From: Methyloceanibacter superfactus
Lineage (GTDB): Bacteria; Pseudomonadota; Alphaproteobacteria; Rhizobiales; Methyloligellaceae
Direction: 5' to 3'
DNA length: 64,000 bases
Assembly (NCBI RefSeq): GCF_001723305.1
Contig: NZ_LPWF01000024.1
Coordinates: forward strand, 40,985 to 104,984
The notes under the pieces are model-generated. The model worked only from the letters and a program-made list of their open reading frames with translations. It was not told the DNA's origin and searched no databases. The first letter of the stretch is position 1, and every line of letters begins with the position of its first letter. Of the stretch, positions 26,506 through 35,740 are shown piece by piece. The translations under genes were made by a program, and so were the position numbers.

Positions 26506-28542
26506 GTGGAACTCCTCGGTAGGCTGACCTTCGACTCACTGCCGTTCTACAGCGTCATCGCCGCGTCGGGCGCCGGCATCACCGTGCTCGGCGCGCTCTC
26601 GGTCATGGCCGTGATCACCTATTTCGGCGCTTGGCGTCTGGTGCTGTTCGATTGGGTATCGAGCCTCGACCACAAGAAGATCGGCATCATGTACATCATG
26701 GTGGCGCTCGTCATGCTGATGCGCGGCTTCATCGACGCGGCCATGATGCGCAGCCAGCAAGCCATCGCCTTCAACAGCGACGGCTATCTGCCGCCCGGCC
26801 ATTTCGACCAGATCTTCTCGTCCCACGGCACGATCATGATCTTCTTCATGGCCATGCCGTTCCTCGCCGGGCTGATCAATCTGATCATGCCGCAGCAGCT
26901 CGGCTCGCGCGATGTCGCCTTCCCCTTCATGAACTCCATCAGCCTGTGGCTCACCACCGCCGGCGCCGGGCTCGTGCTCATCTCGCTGGTGATCGGCAAA
27001 TTCTCGACCGCCGGCTGGACCGGCTATCCGCCCTATTCGGGGCCCGAATACACGCCGGGCGTCGGCGTCGACTACTGGGTCTGGGCGGTGCTCATCTCCG
27101 GCGTCGGCTCGACCATGAGCGGCATCAATTTCCTCGTCACCATCATCAAATGCCGCGCGCCGGGCATGACCCTGCTGCGCCTGCCGCTGTTCACTTGGAC
27201 GGTGCTTGTCACCAGTGTCCTGATGATCTTCGCCTTCCCCGCCCTGACCGTGGCTTGCGGCATGCTGGCGCTCGACCGCACCGCCGGCTTCCACTTCTTC
27301 ACCAATGCCATGGGCGGCAACATGATGAACTACATCAACCTATTCTGGTTGTGGGGTCATCCCGAGGTCTACATCCTCATCCTGCCCGCCTTCGGCGTGT
27401 TCTCCGAGGTGGTGGCCACGTTCAGCCAGAAGCGGCTGTTCGGCTACATCTCGCTGGTGCTGGCCACCTGCGCCATCGGCCTTCTGTCCTTCACCGTGTG
27501 GCTGCATCACTTCTTCACCATGGGGTCGAGCGCCAACGTCAATTCCTTCTTCGGCGTCATGACCACCATCATCGCCGTGCCGACGGGCGTGAAGGTGTTC
27601 GACTGGCTGCTGACCATGTATCGCGGCCGCATCATCTTCAAACCGCCGATGCTCTACACCATCGGCTTCCTCGTCACCTTCTGCATCGGCGGCCTCTCCG
27701 GCGTGCTGCTCGCCATGCCGCCGGTCGACTATCTGATGCACAACACGACCTTCCTGATCGCCCACTTCCACAACATGATCATTCCGGGCGTGCTGTTCGG
27801 CTATCTCGCCGGCTACATGTTCTGGTTCCCCAAGGCGTTTGGCTTCAAGCTCAACGAGAAATGGGGCGCGTGGTCGTTCTGGTGCTGGATCATCGGCTTC
27901 TATCTCGCCTTCATGCCGCTCTACGTGCTCGGCCTGCTCGGCATGCCCCGCCGCATGGAGCATTACGACATTGCCGCCTGGCAGCCGCATCTGATCATCG
28001 CCGCCATCGGCGCATTCATCATTTTCCTCGGCATCGTCTGTCTCGCGGTCCAGCTGGTCGTCAGCATCCGGGACCGCCAGCAGGCGCTCGACCTGACCGG
28101 CGACCCGTGGAACGGCCGCTCGCTCGAATGGCTGACCTCCTCGCCGCCGGCGCCTTACAACTTCGCGCTGGTGCCGCAAGTGCAGAGCATCGATGCGTTC
28201 TGGGACATGAAGCAGCGTGGCGTCGCCTATGAGCGGCCCGAGCGCTACGTCGATATCGTCCTGCCGAAGAACAGCTTCATCGGTGCCGTCATCGGCGGCG
28301 CCGGCTTCGTCTTCGGCTTCGCCATGATCTGGTACATCTGGTGGCTGGCGCGCTGTGCTCGCCGCCATCTTTGTCGCCATCGTCATTCGTGCCTCCGACG
28401 ACGACACCACCACCGTGATCCCGGCGGCCGAAGTGAAGGCCATCGAGGTGCCCGCTTCGCGCAGCTGGCCATGACGCCGAAGAACGAGATGGCGGACGAC
28501 CCGGGCTTCGCCGGCCAGCCCTTACCGGAGGGCGCCGCATGA
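26506..28542 (+). CDS. cyoB: Cytochrome bo3-type ubiquinol oxidase subunit I (local frame scramble near C-terminus)
   Basis: Heme-copper oxidase subunit that reduces oxygen and pumps protons. The heme and CuB ligands are all visible: His107 (HGTIM), His285 (HPEVY, with the cross-linked Tyr), His334/335 (LHHFF), and His420/422 (HFHNM). Numbering is one above the E. coli protein. The frame is open to 28542, but between about 28350 and 28450 it encodes an implausible Arg/His/Cys-rich run. Another frame there reads [17 protein letters not shown], the expected last helix and tail. Two compensating indels explain this. The rest is intact. The GTG start at 26506 follows cyoA closely. Confidence 0.93.
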   Translation: MELLGRLTFDSLPFYSVIAASGAGITVLGALSVMAVITYFGAWRLVLFDWVSSLDHKKIGIMYIMVALVMLMRGFIDAAMMRSQQAIAFNSDGYLPPGHFDQIFSSHGTIMIFFMAMPFLAGLINLIMPQQLGSRDVAFPFMNSISLWLTTAGAGLVLISLVIGKFSTAGWTGYPPYSGPEYTPGVGVDYWVWAVLISGVGSTMSGINFLVTIIKCRAPGMTLLRLPLFTWTVLVTSVLMIFAFPALTVACGMLALDRTAGFHFFTNAMGGNMMNYINLFWLWGHPEVYILILPAFGVFSEVVATFSQKRLFGYISLVLATCAIGLLSFTVWLHHFFTMGSSANVNSFFGVMTTIIAVPTGVKVFDWLLTMYRGRIIFKPPMLYTIGFLVTFCIGGLSGVLLAMPPVDYLMHNTTFLIAHFHNMIIPGVLFGYLAGYMFWFPKAFGFKLNEKWGAWSFWCWIIGFYLAFMPLYVLGLLGMPRRMEHYDIAAWQPHLIIAAIGAFIIFLGIVCLAVQLVVSIRDRQQALDLTGDPWNGRSLEWLTSSPPAPYNFALVPQVQSIDAFWDMKQRGVAYERPERYVDIVLPKNSFIGAVIGGAGFVFGFAMIWYIWWLARCARRHLCRHRHSCLRRRHHHRDPGGRSEGHRGARFAQLAMTPKNEMADDPGFAGQPLPEGAA

Positions 28543-28558
28543 CGCCGCCGCAGCCACC

Positions 28559-29147
28559 ATGACCGATATCGCGCCGCCGTCCGAAGGCGCCGAGAAATAC
28601 GAAGAGAAGCCTCGGCTTCTGGATCTATCTGATGAGCGACGGGGTGATCTTCGCGCTCCTGTTCGCCACCTATGTGGTGATGCTCGGCAATACCGCCGGC
28701 GGGCCCACGGGCAAGGAGCTGTTCAGCCTGGAGCGTGCCGCCGGCGAGACCGCTCTTCTGCTGTTGAGCAGCACCACGTTCGGCTTTGCCGCCGTGGCGC
28801 TCGCCGCCGCCGACCGGTCCCGCGTGCTCCTATGGCTCGTGGTGACCGTGGCGCTGGGTCTGGGCTTCCTCTATCTGGAGTTCGGCGAGTTCTCCGGCAT
28901 GATCGCGCAAGGCGCGGGGCCTGACCGCAGCGGTTTCCTTTCCGGCTTCTTCACGCTGGTCGGCACCCACGGCCTGCATGTGAGCATCGGCGTCCTATGG
29001 ATCTTCGTGATGATCGGTCAGGTTCTGATCAAGGGCCTGACGCGCCCCGTCGCCTCGCGGCTGGCGCGGCTTGGCCTGTTCTGGCACTTCCTCGACATCA
29101 TCTGGGTCGCCATTTTCTCGGTCGTCTATCTGCCAGGGGTACTTTGA
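28559..29147 (+). CDS. cyoC: Cytochrome bo3-type ubiquinol oxidase subunit III (frameshifted near the N-terminus)
   Basis: Five-helix subunit III. The start at ATG 28559 gives MTDIAPPSEGAEKYEEK, then the frame breaks at about 28610. The conserved protein continues in another frame as LGFWIYLMSDGVIFALLFAT to the stop at 29147. The gap is a net gain of one base or loss of two. Later features are normal (LEFGEFSGM, GTHGLHVSIG, FWHFLDIIWVAIFS). Intact length would be about 195 residues. The cyoD ATG directly follows the stop. Confidence 0.88.
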
Positions 29148-29465
29148 ATGGACGCCTCCGGACTCCCCGTCGAGCGCAGCATCACGCCCTATCTGATCGG
29201 CCTCGGCCTCGCCGTGGTGCTGACCGCGATCTCGTTCGGCCTGGCCGCCACCGGGGCGCTGCCCCGTTCGACCACCCTGATTGTCATCGCCGTGGCCGCC
29301 GTGATTCAGGTCCTGGTGCATTTGCGCTTTTTCTTGCACATCAGCTTCAGCACCACGCCGCGGGAGAATCTGATCGCGCTCGCCTTCGCCGCGCTGCTCA
29401 TCTGCATCATGCTCGGCGGCAGCTTCTGGATCATGTTCGACCTCTACCACCGGATGATGGCGTGA
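29148..29465 (+). CDS. cyoD: Cytochrome bo3 ubiquinol oxidase subunit IV
   Basis: 105-residue three-helix protein of the CyoD family, with the conserved VIQVLVHLRFFLHI segment and a short cytoplasmic tail. Its ATG abuts the cyoC stop codon. No cyoE follows; heme O farnesyltransferase is supplied instead by ctaB in the cox cluster about 8 kb downstream. It closes the cyoABCD operon. Confidence 0.92.
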   Translation: MDASGLPVERSITPYLIGLGLAVVLTAISFGLAATGALPRSTTLIVIAVAAVIQVLVHLRFFLHISFSTTPRENLIALAFAALLICIMLGGSFWIMFDLYHRMMA

Positions 29466-29536
29466 GGCATTTGCGCGCAAAGGGACGATCGGGCGCCTCC
29501 CGCGATCAGCATTGTGTGATTGTCTCGCACAAGCCC

Positions 29537-29567
29537 TTGCCGGTCTCACGTCCGCGCGCGATATAGA
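29537..29567 (+). promoter_or_regulatory. Possible sigma-70 promoter for gshA
   Basis: TTGCCG at 29537-29542 and GATATA at 29560-29565 are separated by 17 nt (or TATAGA at 29562-29567 by 19 nt). They lie about 75 nt before the gshA start. Inferred from consensus similarity only. Confidence 0.35.
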
Positions 29568-29641
29568 GTTCCCCTTTACCTCTGGGACCTTAGCCTCGCC
29601 TCCTTAGGGCCATGTCCCCTCGATCCAGCGGAGCCATCTCG

Positions 29642-31024
29642 ATGTCGACACGGGTGAGTGGGCCTCAGAGCCCCATCATCGAGTCGCGGGACGAACTCGT
29701 CACCTATCTCGAGGCGGGCTCGAAGCCGGAATCCGATTGGTCGATCGGCACCGAGCACGAGAAATTCGGCTTCAATATCAAGGACCATTCGCCGGTCCCT
29801 TATCTCGGCCCCCACGGCATCGGCGCGCTGCTCAAGGCCCATCACGAGCGTTTCGGCTGGGAGCCGATCCTCGAGAACGGCAACATCATCGCGCTGTCCT
29901 GTCTCGACTGCCCCAAGGGCGGGTCGATCAGCCTCGAGCCGGGTGGCCAGCTCGAATTGTCGGGGGCGCCGCTGGCGACCATCCATGAGACCGAGGAGGA
30001 GTTGCGCCAGCATCTCACGCAAGTGGGTGAGGTTGCCGGCGAGCTCGGCATCGGGTTCCTCGGCCTCGGCTTCTCGCCCAAATGGACGCTGGATGAGCTG
30101 ATGTTGGTGCCGAAGGAGCGCTACCGCATAATGATGCGTTACATGCCGACCCGCGGAAAACGCGGCCTCGACATGATGTTCCGCACCGCCACCGTCCAGG
30201 TGAACATGGATTTCGGCAGCGAGGCGGACATGGTGCGGAAGCTCCGCGTCGGCCTGGCGCTCCAGCCCGTGGCCACCGCGCTGTTCGCCAACTCGCCCTT
30301 CACCGAAGGCAAGCCCAACGGCTTCCAGTCCTATCGTGCCGAGGTGTGGCGCGACACCGACCCCGACCGCACCGGCATGCTGCCCTTTGCCTTCGAAGAC
30401 GGCATGGGCTTCGAGCGCTATGTGGACTACGCGCTCAAGGTGCCGATGTATTTCGTCTACCGCGACGGCCGCTATATCGACGTGGCCGGCGCCTCGTTCG
30501 AGGATTTCATGGCCGGCAAGCTGGACGCGCTGCCAGGCGTGAGAGCCGGCATGGACGATTGGATCGATCATCTGACCACACTGTTCCCTGAGGTTCGTCT
30601 CAAGCGGTTCATCGAGATGCGCGGCGCCGACGCCGGACAGTTCCGCGAGCTGCTGGCGCTGCCCGGCTTGTGGACCGGGCTTCTCTACGACAGCGCCGCG
30701 CTCGACGGCGCCGCCACGCTGATTGCCGATTGGACGGCCGGGGAGCGGCAGGAGATGCGCAACGCCGTCCCCAAGCTCGGCCTCGCCACCCCATTCCGTG
30801 ACCGCACCTTGCGCGATGTGGCGCGCGAGGTCGTCACCCTGGCGCAAGGCGGGCTGACGCGCCGCGCCCGCGTCAACGACAGCGGCGAGGACGAGACCCG
30901 CTCACTCAAGCGTCTGTGGGAGATCCTCGAGGACGGGAAGTCCCCCGCCGACGAGCTGTTGGAGGCCTATCACGGCCCGTGGAAGGGCGACATCGATCGC
31001 CTGTTCGAAACCCAAGCGCTTTAG
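29642..31024 (+). CDS. gshA: Glutamate--cysteine ligase (plant/alphaproteobacterial type)
   Basis: First step of glutathione synthesis: ATP-dependent ligation of glutamate and cysteine. The protein is about 460 residues and belongs to the class shared with plants. Visible signatures include IGTEHEKFGF near the N-terminus, SLEPGGQLELSG, TATVQVNMDFGSE and PFAFEDGMGFERYVDYAL. ATG 29642 is preferred; ATG 29612 in frame would add 10 residues. It lies downstream of the cyo genes with 176 bp between, enough for its own promoter. Confidence 0.93.
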   Translation: MSTRVSGPQSPIIESRDELVTYLEAGSKPESDWSIGTEHEKFGFNIKDHSPVPYLGPHGIGALLKAHHERFGWEPILENGNIIALSCLDCPKGGSISLEPGGQLELSGAPLATIHETEEELRQHLTQVGEVAGELGIGFLGLGFSPKWTLDELMLVPKERYRIMMRYMPTRGKRGLDMMFRTATVQVNMDFGSEADMVRKLRVGLALQPVATALFANSPFTEGKPNGFQSYRAEVWRDTDPDRTGMLPFAFEDGMGFERYVDYALKVPMYFVYRDGRYIDVAGASFEDFMAGKLDALPGVRAGMDDWIDHLTTLFPEVRLKRFIEMRGADAGQFRELLALPGLWTGLLYDSAALDGAATLIADWTAGERQEMRNAVPKLGLATPFRDRTLRDVAREVVTLAQGGLTRRARVNDSGEDETRSLKRLWEILEDGKSPADELLEAYHGPWKGDIDRLFETQAL

Positions 31025-31053
31025 CGCCACCAAGCGTTTGTGAGCGCGGCCAG

Positions 31054-31077
31054 GGCTAAGGCTAAGGCTAAGGCTAG
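31054..31077 (+). repeat. Hexanucleotide tandem repeat GGCTAA
   Basis: Three GGCTAA units followed by GGCTAG in the 49-bp gap between the gshA stop and the convergent DUF3108 stop. The final unit overlaps that gene's stop codon (CTA on the plus strand at 31074-31076). A short simple-sequence tract with no known role. Confidence 0.75.
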
Positions 31078-31901
31078 GGCTTCGCCTTGAGGCCGGTGAG
31101 TGTGACCGAGCCGCTGCCCCAGCCGGTCGGCACCAGAATTTTATAGGGAACGTAGAGGTCCGTGCGCGGCACGGGCACGAGCCAGGCCTCGATCTCGTCG
31201 GTCTTCGTCATGAACTGCACGCCGGGGTGATCGGGCCGGTGGCCGGAGATCGGCTTGTAGCGCACCCGGCACACGGCGGCGAGCCCGTGGACCCCATTGG
31301 GCGAATCTCCGAGGCGCTCTTGCCGCTTCGGCGAGAGCACCAGATCGAATCGCTGCTTGCCGTCGAACACCGGAATGGTCTGGTCGCAGACTTCGAGATC
31401 GCCGGCCGGCGCGTCGGAGCGCACGGAGAGAAATGCCGCGGTGAGCGGGTCGAGCACGTCCTTGAGCTGTTCGGCGCTGACCGGGATGTCGCGCGAGTTC
31501 TTCTTTTTCTTGCGCGGGACGATGTCGACGTCGCTGACGGCGCCGTGGTCGAAGCGCATGCGGCGCTGCTCGCGCTTCTTGCCGCCGTCATAGTTGAGGG
31601 TGAAGGCCGCCGGCTGCGGCGCCGCGCCGTTGAGTGTGCCGCGGCTCGTCGTCTTGCCGGTGGCGCTGTAGAGGAGGCCGGCGAGCAGCGAGAACCGGCC
31701 GTCGGCCGCCATCTCGTAGGCGCTGCCGTCGAATTTGGCGATCACCTTGAACGTGCCGAGGCTCATCCCCGCAAGGCCTGCGTCATAGGTCGCCACGACC
31801 CGGTCCGCCGCGGGGCGCGCCTCCTCGCCGGCGCTTCGGCCGGGCGCGAGTCCCGCCAGCAGCAGGGCCGCGAGGATGACGAAGTACCGCCTCGATCCCA
31901 T
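31074..31901 (-). CDS. DUF3108 family exported protein
   Basis: About 275 residues with an N-terminal signal peptide (YFVILAALLLAGLAPG). The start at ATG 31901 is supported by GGAGGG at good spacing. The mature protein matches the DUF3108 pattern: VVATYDAGLAGMSLGTF near the start and EAWLVPVPRTDLYVPYKI near the end. These are probably lipocalin-like periplasmic or outer-membrane proteins of unknown role. A Lys-rich stretch (RKKKKNSRD) in the middle is slightly unusual. Confidence 0.82.
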   Translation of the reverse strand: MGSRRYFVILAALLLAGLAPGRSAGEEARPAADRVVATYDAGLAGMSLGTFKVIAKFDGSAYEMAADGRFSLLAGLLYSATGKTTSRGTLNGAAPQPAAFTLNYDGGKKREQRRMRFDHGAVSDVDIVPRKKKKNSRDIPVSAEQLKDVLDPLTAAFLSVRSDAPAGDLEVCDQTIPVFDGKQRFDLVLSPKRQERLGDSPNGVHGLAAVCRVRYKPISGHRPDHPGVQFMTKTDEIEAWLVPVPRTDLYVPYKILVPTGWGSGSVTLTGLKAKP

Positions 31902-31993
31902 AAGCCGTCCCTCCGGTCGCCCAGTCCCGTTCGCAGTGTACCCCCGACGGGGTCGAAATTGTGGACGGTCCTGGGCGAGGGGGAGCACGCCGC

Positions 31994-33086
<1,093 letters not shown>

Positions 33087-33112
33087 CGCTGCCGTCTCCA
33101 TTTTGTAGTGTT

Positions 33113-33123
33113 CATTCGGAATG
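33113..33123. promoter_or_regulatory. Perfect palindrome CATTCGGAATG, possible operator
   Basis: CATTC-G-GAATG lies in the divergent region between the reductase start and the hxlR promoter, just upstream of the -35 element. Position suits an operator for the HxlR protein, but the site is short and occurs once. Confidence 0.3.
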
Positions 33124-33130
33124 TCGCCGC

Positions 33131-33160
33131 TTGACGTGGCATGTCAGGTTTCCATATTCA
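33131..33160 (+). promoter_or_regulatory. Probable hxlR promoter
   Basis: TTGACG (33131-33136), an 18-nt spacer and TATTCA (33155-33160), about 36 nt before the hxlR start codon. Good match to the vegetative consensus. Confidence 0.5.
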
Positions 33161-33196
33161 ACCAGTATACTTTTCGTAACCACTAGGAGGCGGGGC

Positions 33197-33571
33197 ATGG
33201 CCCTCACCGGGAGCAGCGACAGCACAGGCCGCGAGGCAGCCGCGACATGCCCGGGCCCGTGCCCCGTGGAACGCGGGATGCGGATCCTCGGCGGCAAATG
33301 GACGGGCTCGATCCTGTGGCACCTCAGGGACGGCCCGGTGCGCTTCAACGCGTTGGCACGCCAGCTCGATGGCGCCAGTAAGAAGATGATCACCGAGCGC
33401 CTGAAAGAGCTCGAACAGGCCAATCTGGTGCGCCGCGAGGTGCTCAGCACCAAGCCGATCGCCGTCACCTACGAGGTGACCGAATTCGGCCGCTCGGCCC
33501 TGGGAATTCTGGCGAGTCTCAAGGACTGGGCGGAAAGCCTGGAGGATTGGTCGAAAACCGCGGGGGCGTAA
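33197..33571 (+). CDS. HxlR-family winged-helix transcriptional regulator
   Basis: 124-residue DNA-binding protein. ATG 33197 follows AGGAGG at ideal spacing. The HxlR domain starts CPVERGMRILGGKWTGSILW with the conserved Cys, then has the recognition part KKMITERLKELEQANLV and the wing (YEVTEFGRSAL). Divergent from the Old Yellow Enzyme gene. Several HxlR proteins with a Cys in this position sense quinones or aldehydes and control such reductases. That role is inferred here from context. Confidence 0.9.
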   Translation: MALTGSSDSTGREAAATCPGPCPVERGMRILGGKWTGSILWHLRDGPVRFNALARQLDGASKKMITERLKELEQANLVRREVLSTKPIAVTYEVTEFGRSALGILASLKDWAESLEDWSKTAGA

Positions 33572-33599
33572 CGGACTCCGTGGCGAAAGCGCCACAATC

Positions 33600-33629
33600 T
33601 TGAAACGTCCCCCGCGTTCGCCATATACT
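33600..33629 (+). promoter_or_regulatory. Strong sigma-70-like promoter of an orphan transcript
   Basis: TTGAAA (33600-33605), an 18-nt spacer and TATACT (33624-33629). Among the best matches to the consensus that I noticed in the window. It starts 29 nt after the hxlR stop and drives no visible protein gene. Confidence 0.6.
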
Positions 33630-33635
33630 CATCAA

Positions 33636-33740
33636 GTCATCGTCCTTTCCGCGACCCTGCACGGAATGGGACGTTAGTCCGTCCCCCAAGACGGATGTAA
33701 TCGGCGGCAGATTTCTCCTTTTCTGTCGCCGATTTTTTTA
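33636..33740 (+). ncRNA. Candidate small RNA gene with its own promoter and terminator
   Basis: About 105 nt from the expected start (about 7 nt after the -10 element) to the end of the T run of a strong terminator. There is no open reading frame with a ribosome binding site. Internal short inverted segments (GGGAC/GTCCC around 33668-33685, ACGGA/TCCGT) suggest a first hairpin ahead of the terminator stem. It lies between hxlR (+) and ialB (-). I do not recognise the family. Confidence 0.55.
33700..33739 (+). terminator. Rho-independent terminator
   Basis: Stem ATCGGCGGCAGA (33700-33711), 10-nt loop TTTCTCCTTT, stem TCTGTCGCCGAT (33722-33733), then seven T in a row (33733-33739). Twelve pairs with one wobble. 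Oriented for the plus strand. Confidence 0.88.
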
Positions 33741-33760
33741 TGCGCGAAAGGAGGTAGCCG

Positions 33761-34320
33761 CTATTTCAGGCCGGCGAAAGCGTCCGAGAAGCCCTGCAAG
33801 CTGACCGGGATGCCGATCCCGCCTCCGGCGTGTCGAAGATGATGAACATGGCGTTCTCACCCTTCTTCAGCTTGCCGATGACCTCTTCCTGGAGCACCAC
33901 CTCGGCCACGCAGCCGCGCTTGCCGCATTTGAGGAACGGCGCGTTGCCCACGTCCTCGTTGTCGATCTTGAGGCCAAGCCCGGTGGGCAGCAGCACGCCG
34001 AGCGGCACCACCACGCGCAACAGCTTTTTGTTCTCGCCGATCGCCTTGTAGAACACCACCGTCAGGCCGACATTCGGCCGATCCTCGGCCGTGACGCTCT
34101 GCACCAGGGCGCATTTCTCTTCCTTGGCGCCCGGCGGCGTGCGGCAGCTAACCTGCCAAGCGCCGTGGGTCTCGCGCACCACGCTGCCAGGCCCGGTGGC
34201 GCCCGGGGCGGCGACATCGGTCGCGGCGTTCTCCGCGACCGCCTGGCCGGTCAGACCGGCGAGGAAAGCGATCGCCAGGGCGATTCTGGCAAGGGGGAGC
34301 GATCGCGCGAGGATTTGCAT
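33761..34320 (-). CDS. Invasion-associated locus B (IalB) family protein (frameshift near C-terminus)
   Basis: Exported protein of about 185 residues. The signal peptide is ARIALAIAFLAGLTGQAVAE from ATG 34320; in-frame ATGs at 34332 and 34338 are alternatives. The mature part has the IalB pattern: a Trp-Cys start (GAWQVSCRTPPG), paired cysteines, and LKCGKRGCVAEVVL. Near 33819 a missing base shifts the end. In the corrected frame it reads GIPVSLQGFSDAFAGLK and stops at 33761, the usual family ending. Uncorrected, it stops at 33766. These proteins occur widely in non-pathogenic Rhizobiales; the role is unclear. Confidence 0.85.
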
Positions 34321-34824
34321 GTGGGGGACCATCAGCATCTGAAAGACCGGCACGTCCGCCTTTATCAAGCGCGAAGAGAATTCTGAAGTCTTAGATCGTG
34401 AGGGGCGGCGGTGTGAAGCGCCGATCCGCAGCATGGAAAACGGCCATCGCCGAGTATTGGGGCCAAATTTCGACGGCAACTTGCCTGACGAATGTCGGTC
34501 GCCCCGGCAACACATTGCGGCAACTGGCTGAAAGCGCGGTGTCAAGCGTGCATTTGCCGCAGCGGCGCGCTGAATCATGAGTGTTGCCAATCTATATCCT
34601 TTATGATTTTAAAAACACAAAAGAACCTCCAGTCTCCGCGCCATGACGGGGGGCCGGAAGTCCAAAGAATGACGTAGCGGGGGCGACGCATTTATATCGC
34701 GACGGATATTCTTCGCGCTGGCCCTGCTACAGAGCGGCCTGGGCAGATTTGCTCATGCCCAATACAATAGCCCGACCCTTCCCGCCGAAGGGAAAGGCAG
34801 GGAGCAGGCTTTAGGAGTGAAGGT
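34321..34824. other. 504-bp intergenic region upstream of coxB and ialB
   Basis: Separates the divergent ialB and coxB genes and must hold both promoters. The part around 34580-34630 is unusually AT-rich for this window (CTATATCCTTTATGATTTTAA). I found no convincing promoter pair, gene or terminator in it. The coxB ribosome binding site is GGAGTG, 10 nt before the ATG. Confidence 0.6.
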
Positions 34825-35664
34825 ATGGCGATCTTCCACCGGACGCTGACGGTTCTTGCTGCGCTTGCGGGTCTTGCTGCGGGCGGTCTTGCCTTGAGCG
34901 GCTCTGCATTGGCCGGGGATGGCCAGCCATCGCCCTGGCAGATGGGCTTCCAAAAGGCCGCGTCGCCGATCATGACGCAGATCAACGACTTCCATACCTA
35001 CGTCACCATCATCATCACGTTCATCGCGCTGTTCGTTCTGCTGCTGATGATCTACGTGATGGCCCGCTTCAACGAGAAGCGTAACCCGACGCCCTCGCGC
35101 ACCTCGCACAACACCGCGCTCGAGGTCGCCTGGACGGTGATCCCGATCTTCATCCTGGTAGCCATCGCCATTCCTTCGTTCCGGCTGCTATTCGCCCAGT
35201 ACGACTTCCCCAAGGCCGACATCACCATTACGGCCACGGGCAACCAGTGGTACTGGAGCTACGAATATCCCGACGAGGGCATCAAGTTCGATTCGATCAT
35301 GGTGCCGGATGCCAGCCTGAAAGAGGGTCAGCCGCGTCTTCTCAGCGTGGATAACGAGGTGGTCGTGCCGGTGAACAAGAACGTCATCGTCGGCCTCAAG
35401 TCCAACGACGTGATCCACGACTGGGCGATGCCATCCTTCGGCGTGAAGCTCGATGCCGTGCCGGGCCGTCTCCAGCAGACCTGGTTCCGCGCCGAGCGTG
35501 AAGGCATCTATTACGGCCAGTGCTCCGAGCTTTGCGGCCGCAATCACGCCTTTATGCCGATTGCCGTTCGCGTGGTCTCTGAGGACGAGTACGATGCGTG
35601 GGTCGCCGAGCACAAATCGGCCGCCATCGATGCCGAGGGCAAAGTGGCCTCTGCCCGGGAATAG
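34825..35664 (+). CDS. coxB: Cytochrome c oxidase subunit II (aa3 type)
   Basis: 279-residue subunit that accepts electrons from cytochrome c. A signal peptide (GLALSGSALAGDG), two membrane helices (about 55-78 and 97-115) and a periplasmic cupredoxin domain are visible. The CuA site is complete: His198 (IHDWAMPSFG), Cys233, Cys237, His241 and Met244 (CSELCGRNHAFM). The aromatic electron-entry patch NQWYWSYEYPD is present. This contrasts with the CuA-less CyoA. It heads the cox operon. Confidence 0.97.
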   Translation: MAIFHRTLTVLAALAGLAAGGLALSGSALAGDGQPSPWQMGFQKAASPIMTQINDFHTYVTIIITFIALFVLLLMIYVMARFNEKRNPTPSRTSHNTALEVAWTVIPIFILVAIAIPSFRLLFAQYDFPKADITITATGNQWYWSYEYPDEGIKFDSIMVPDASLKEGQPRLLSVDNEVVVPVNKNVIVGLKSNDVIHDWAMPSFGVKLDAVPGRLQQTWFRAEREGIYYGQCSELCGRNHAFMPIAVRVVSEDEYDAWVAEHKSAAIDAEGKVASARE

Positions 35665-35740
35665 GGCCGAAGCGAACAACGAAACAGGTGGCCCGGCCGC
35701 GGGTCTGAAAAGAACGAAAAGGCGATAAGGGAAGACAGTC

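Noticed and set aside
26631..28232. 533-codon frame overlapping cyoB on the same strand
   Set aside because: His/Arg/Leu-rich alternative frame of cyoB; the real frame carries all heme-copper ligands.
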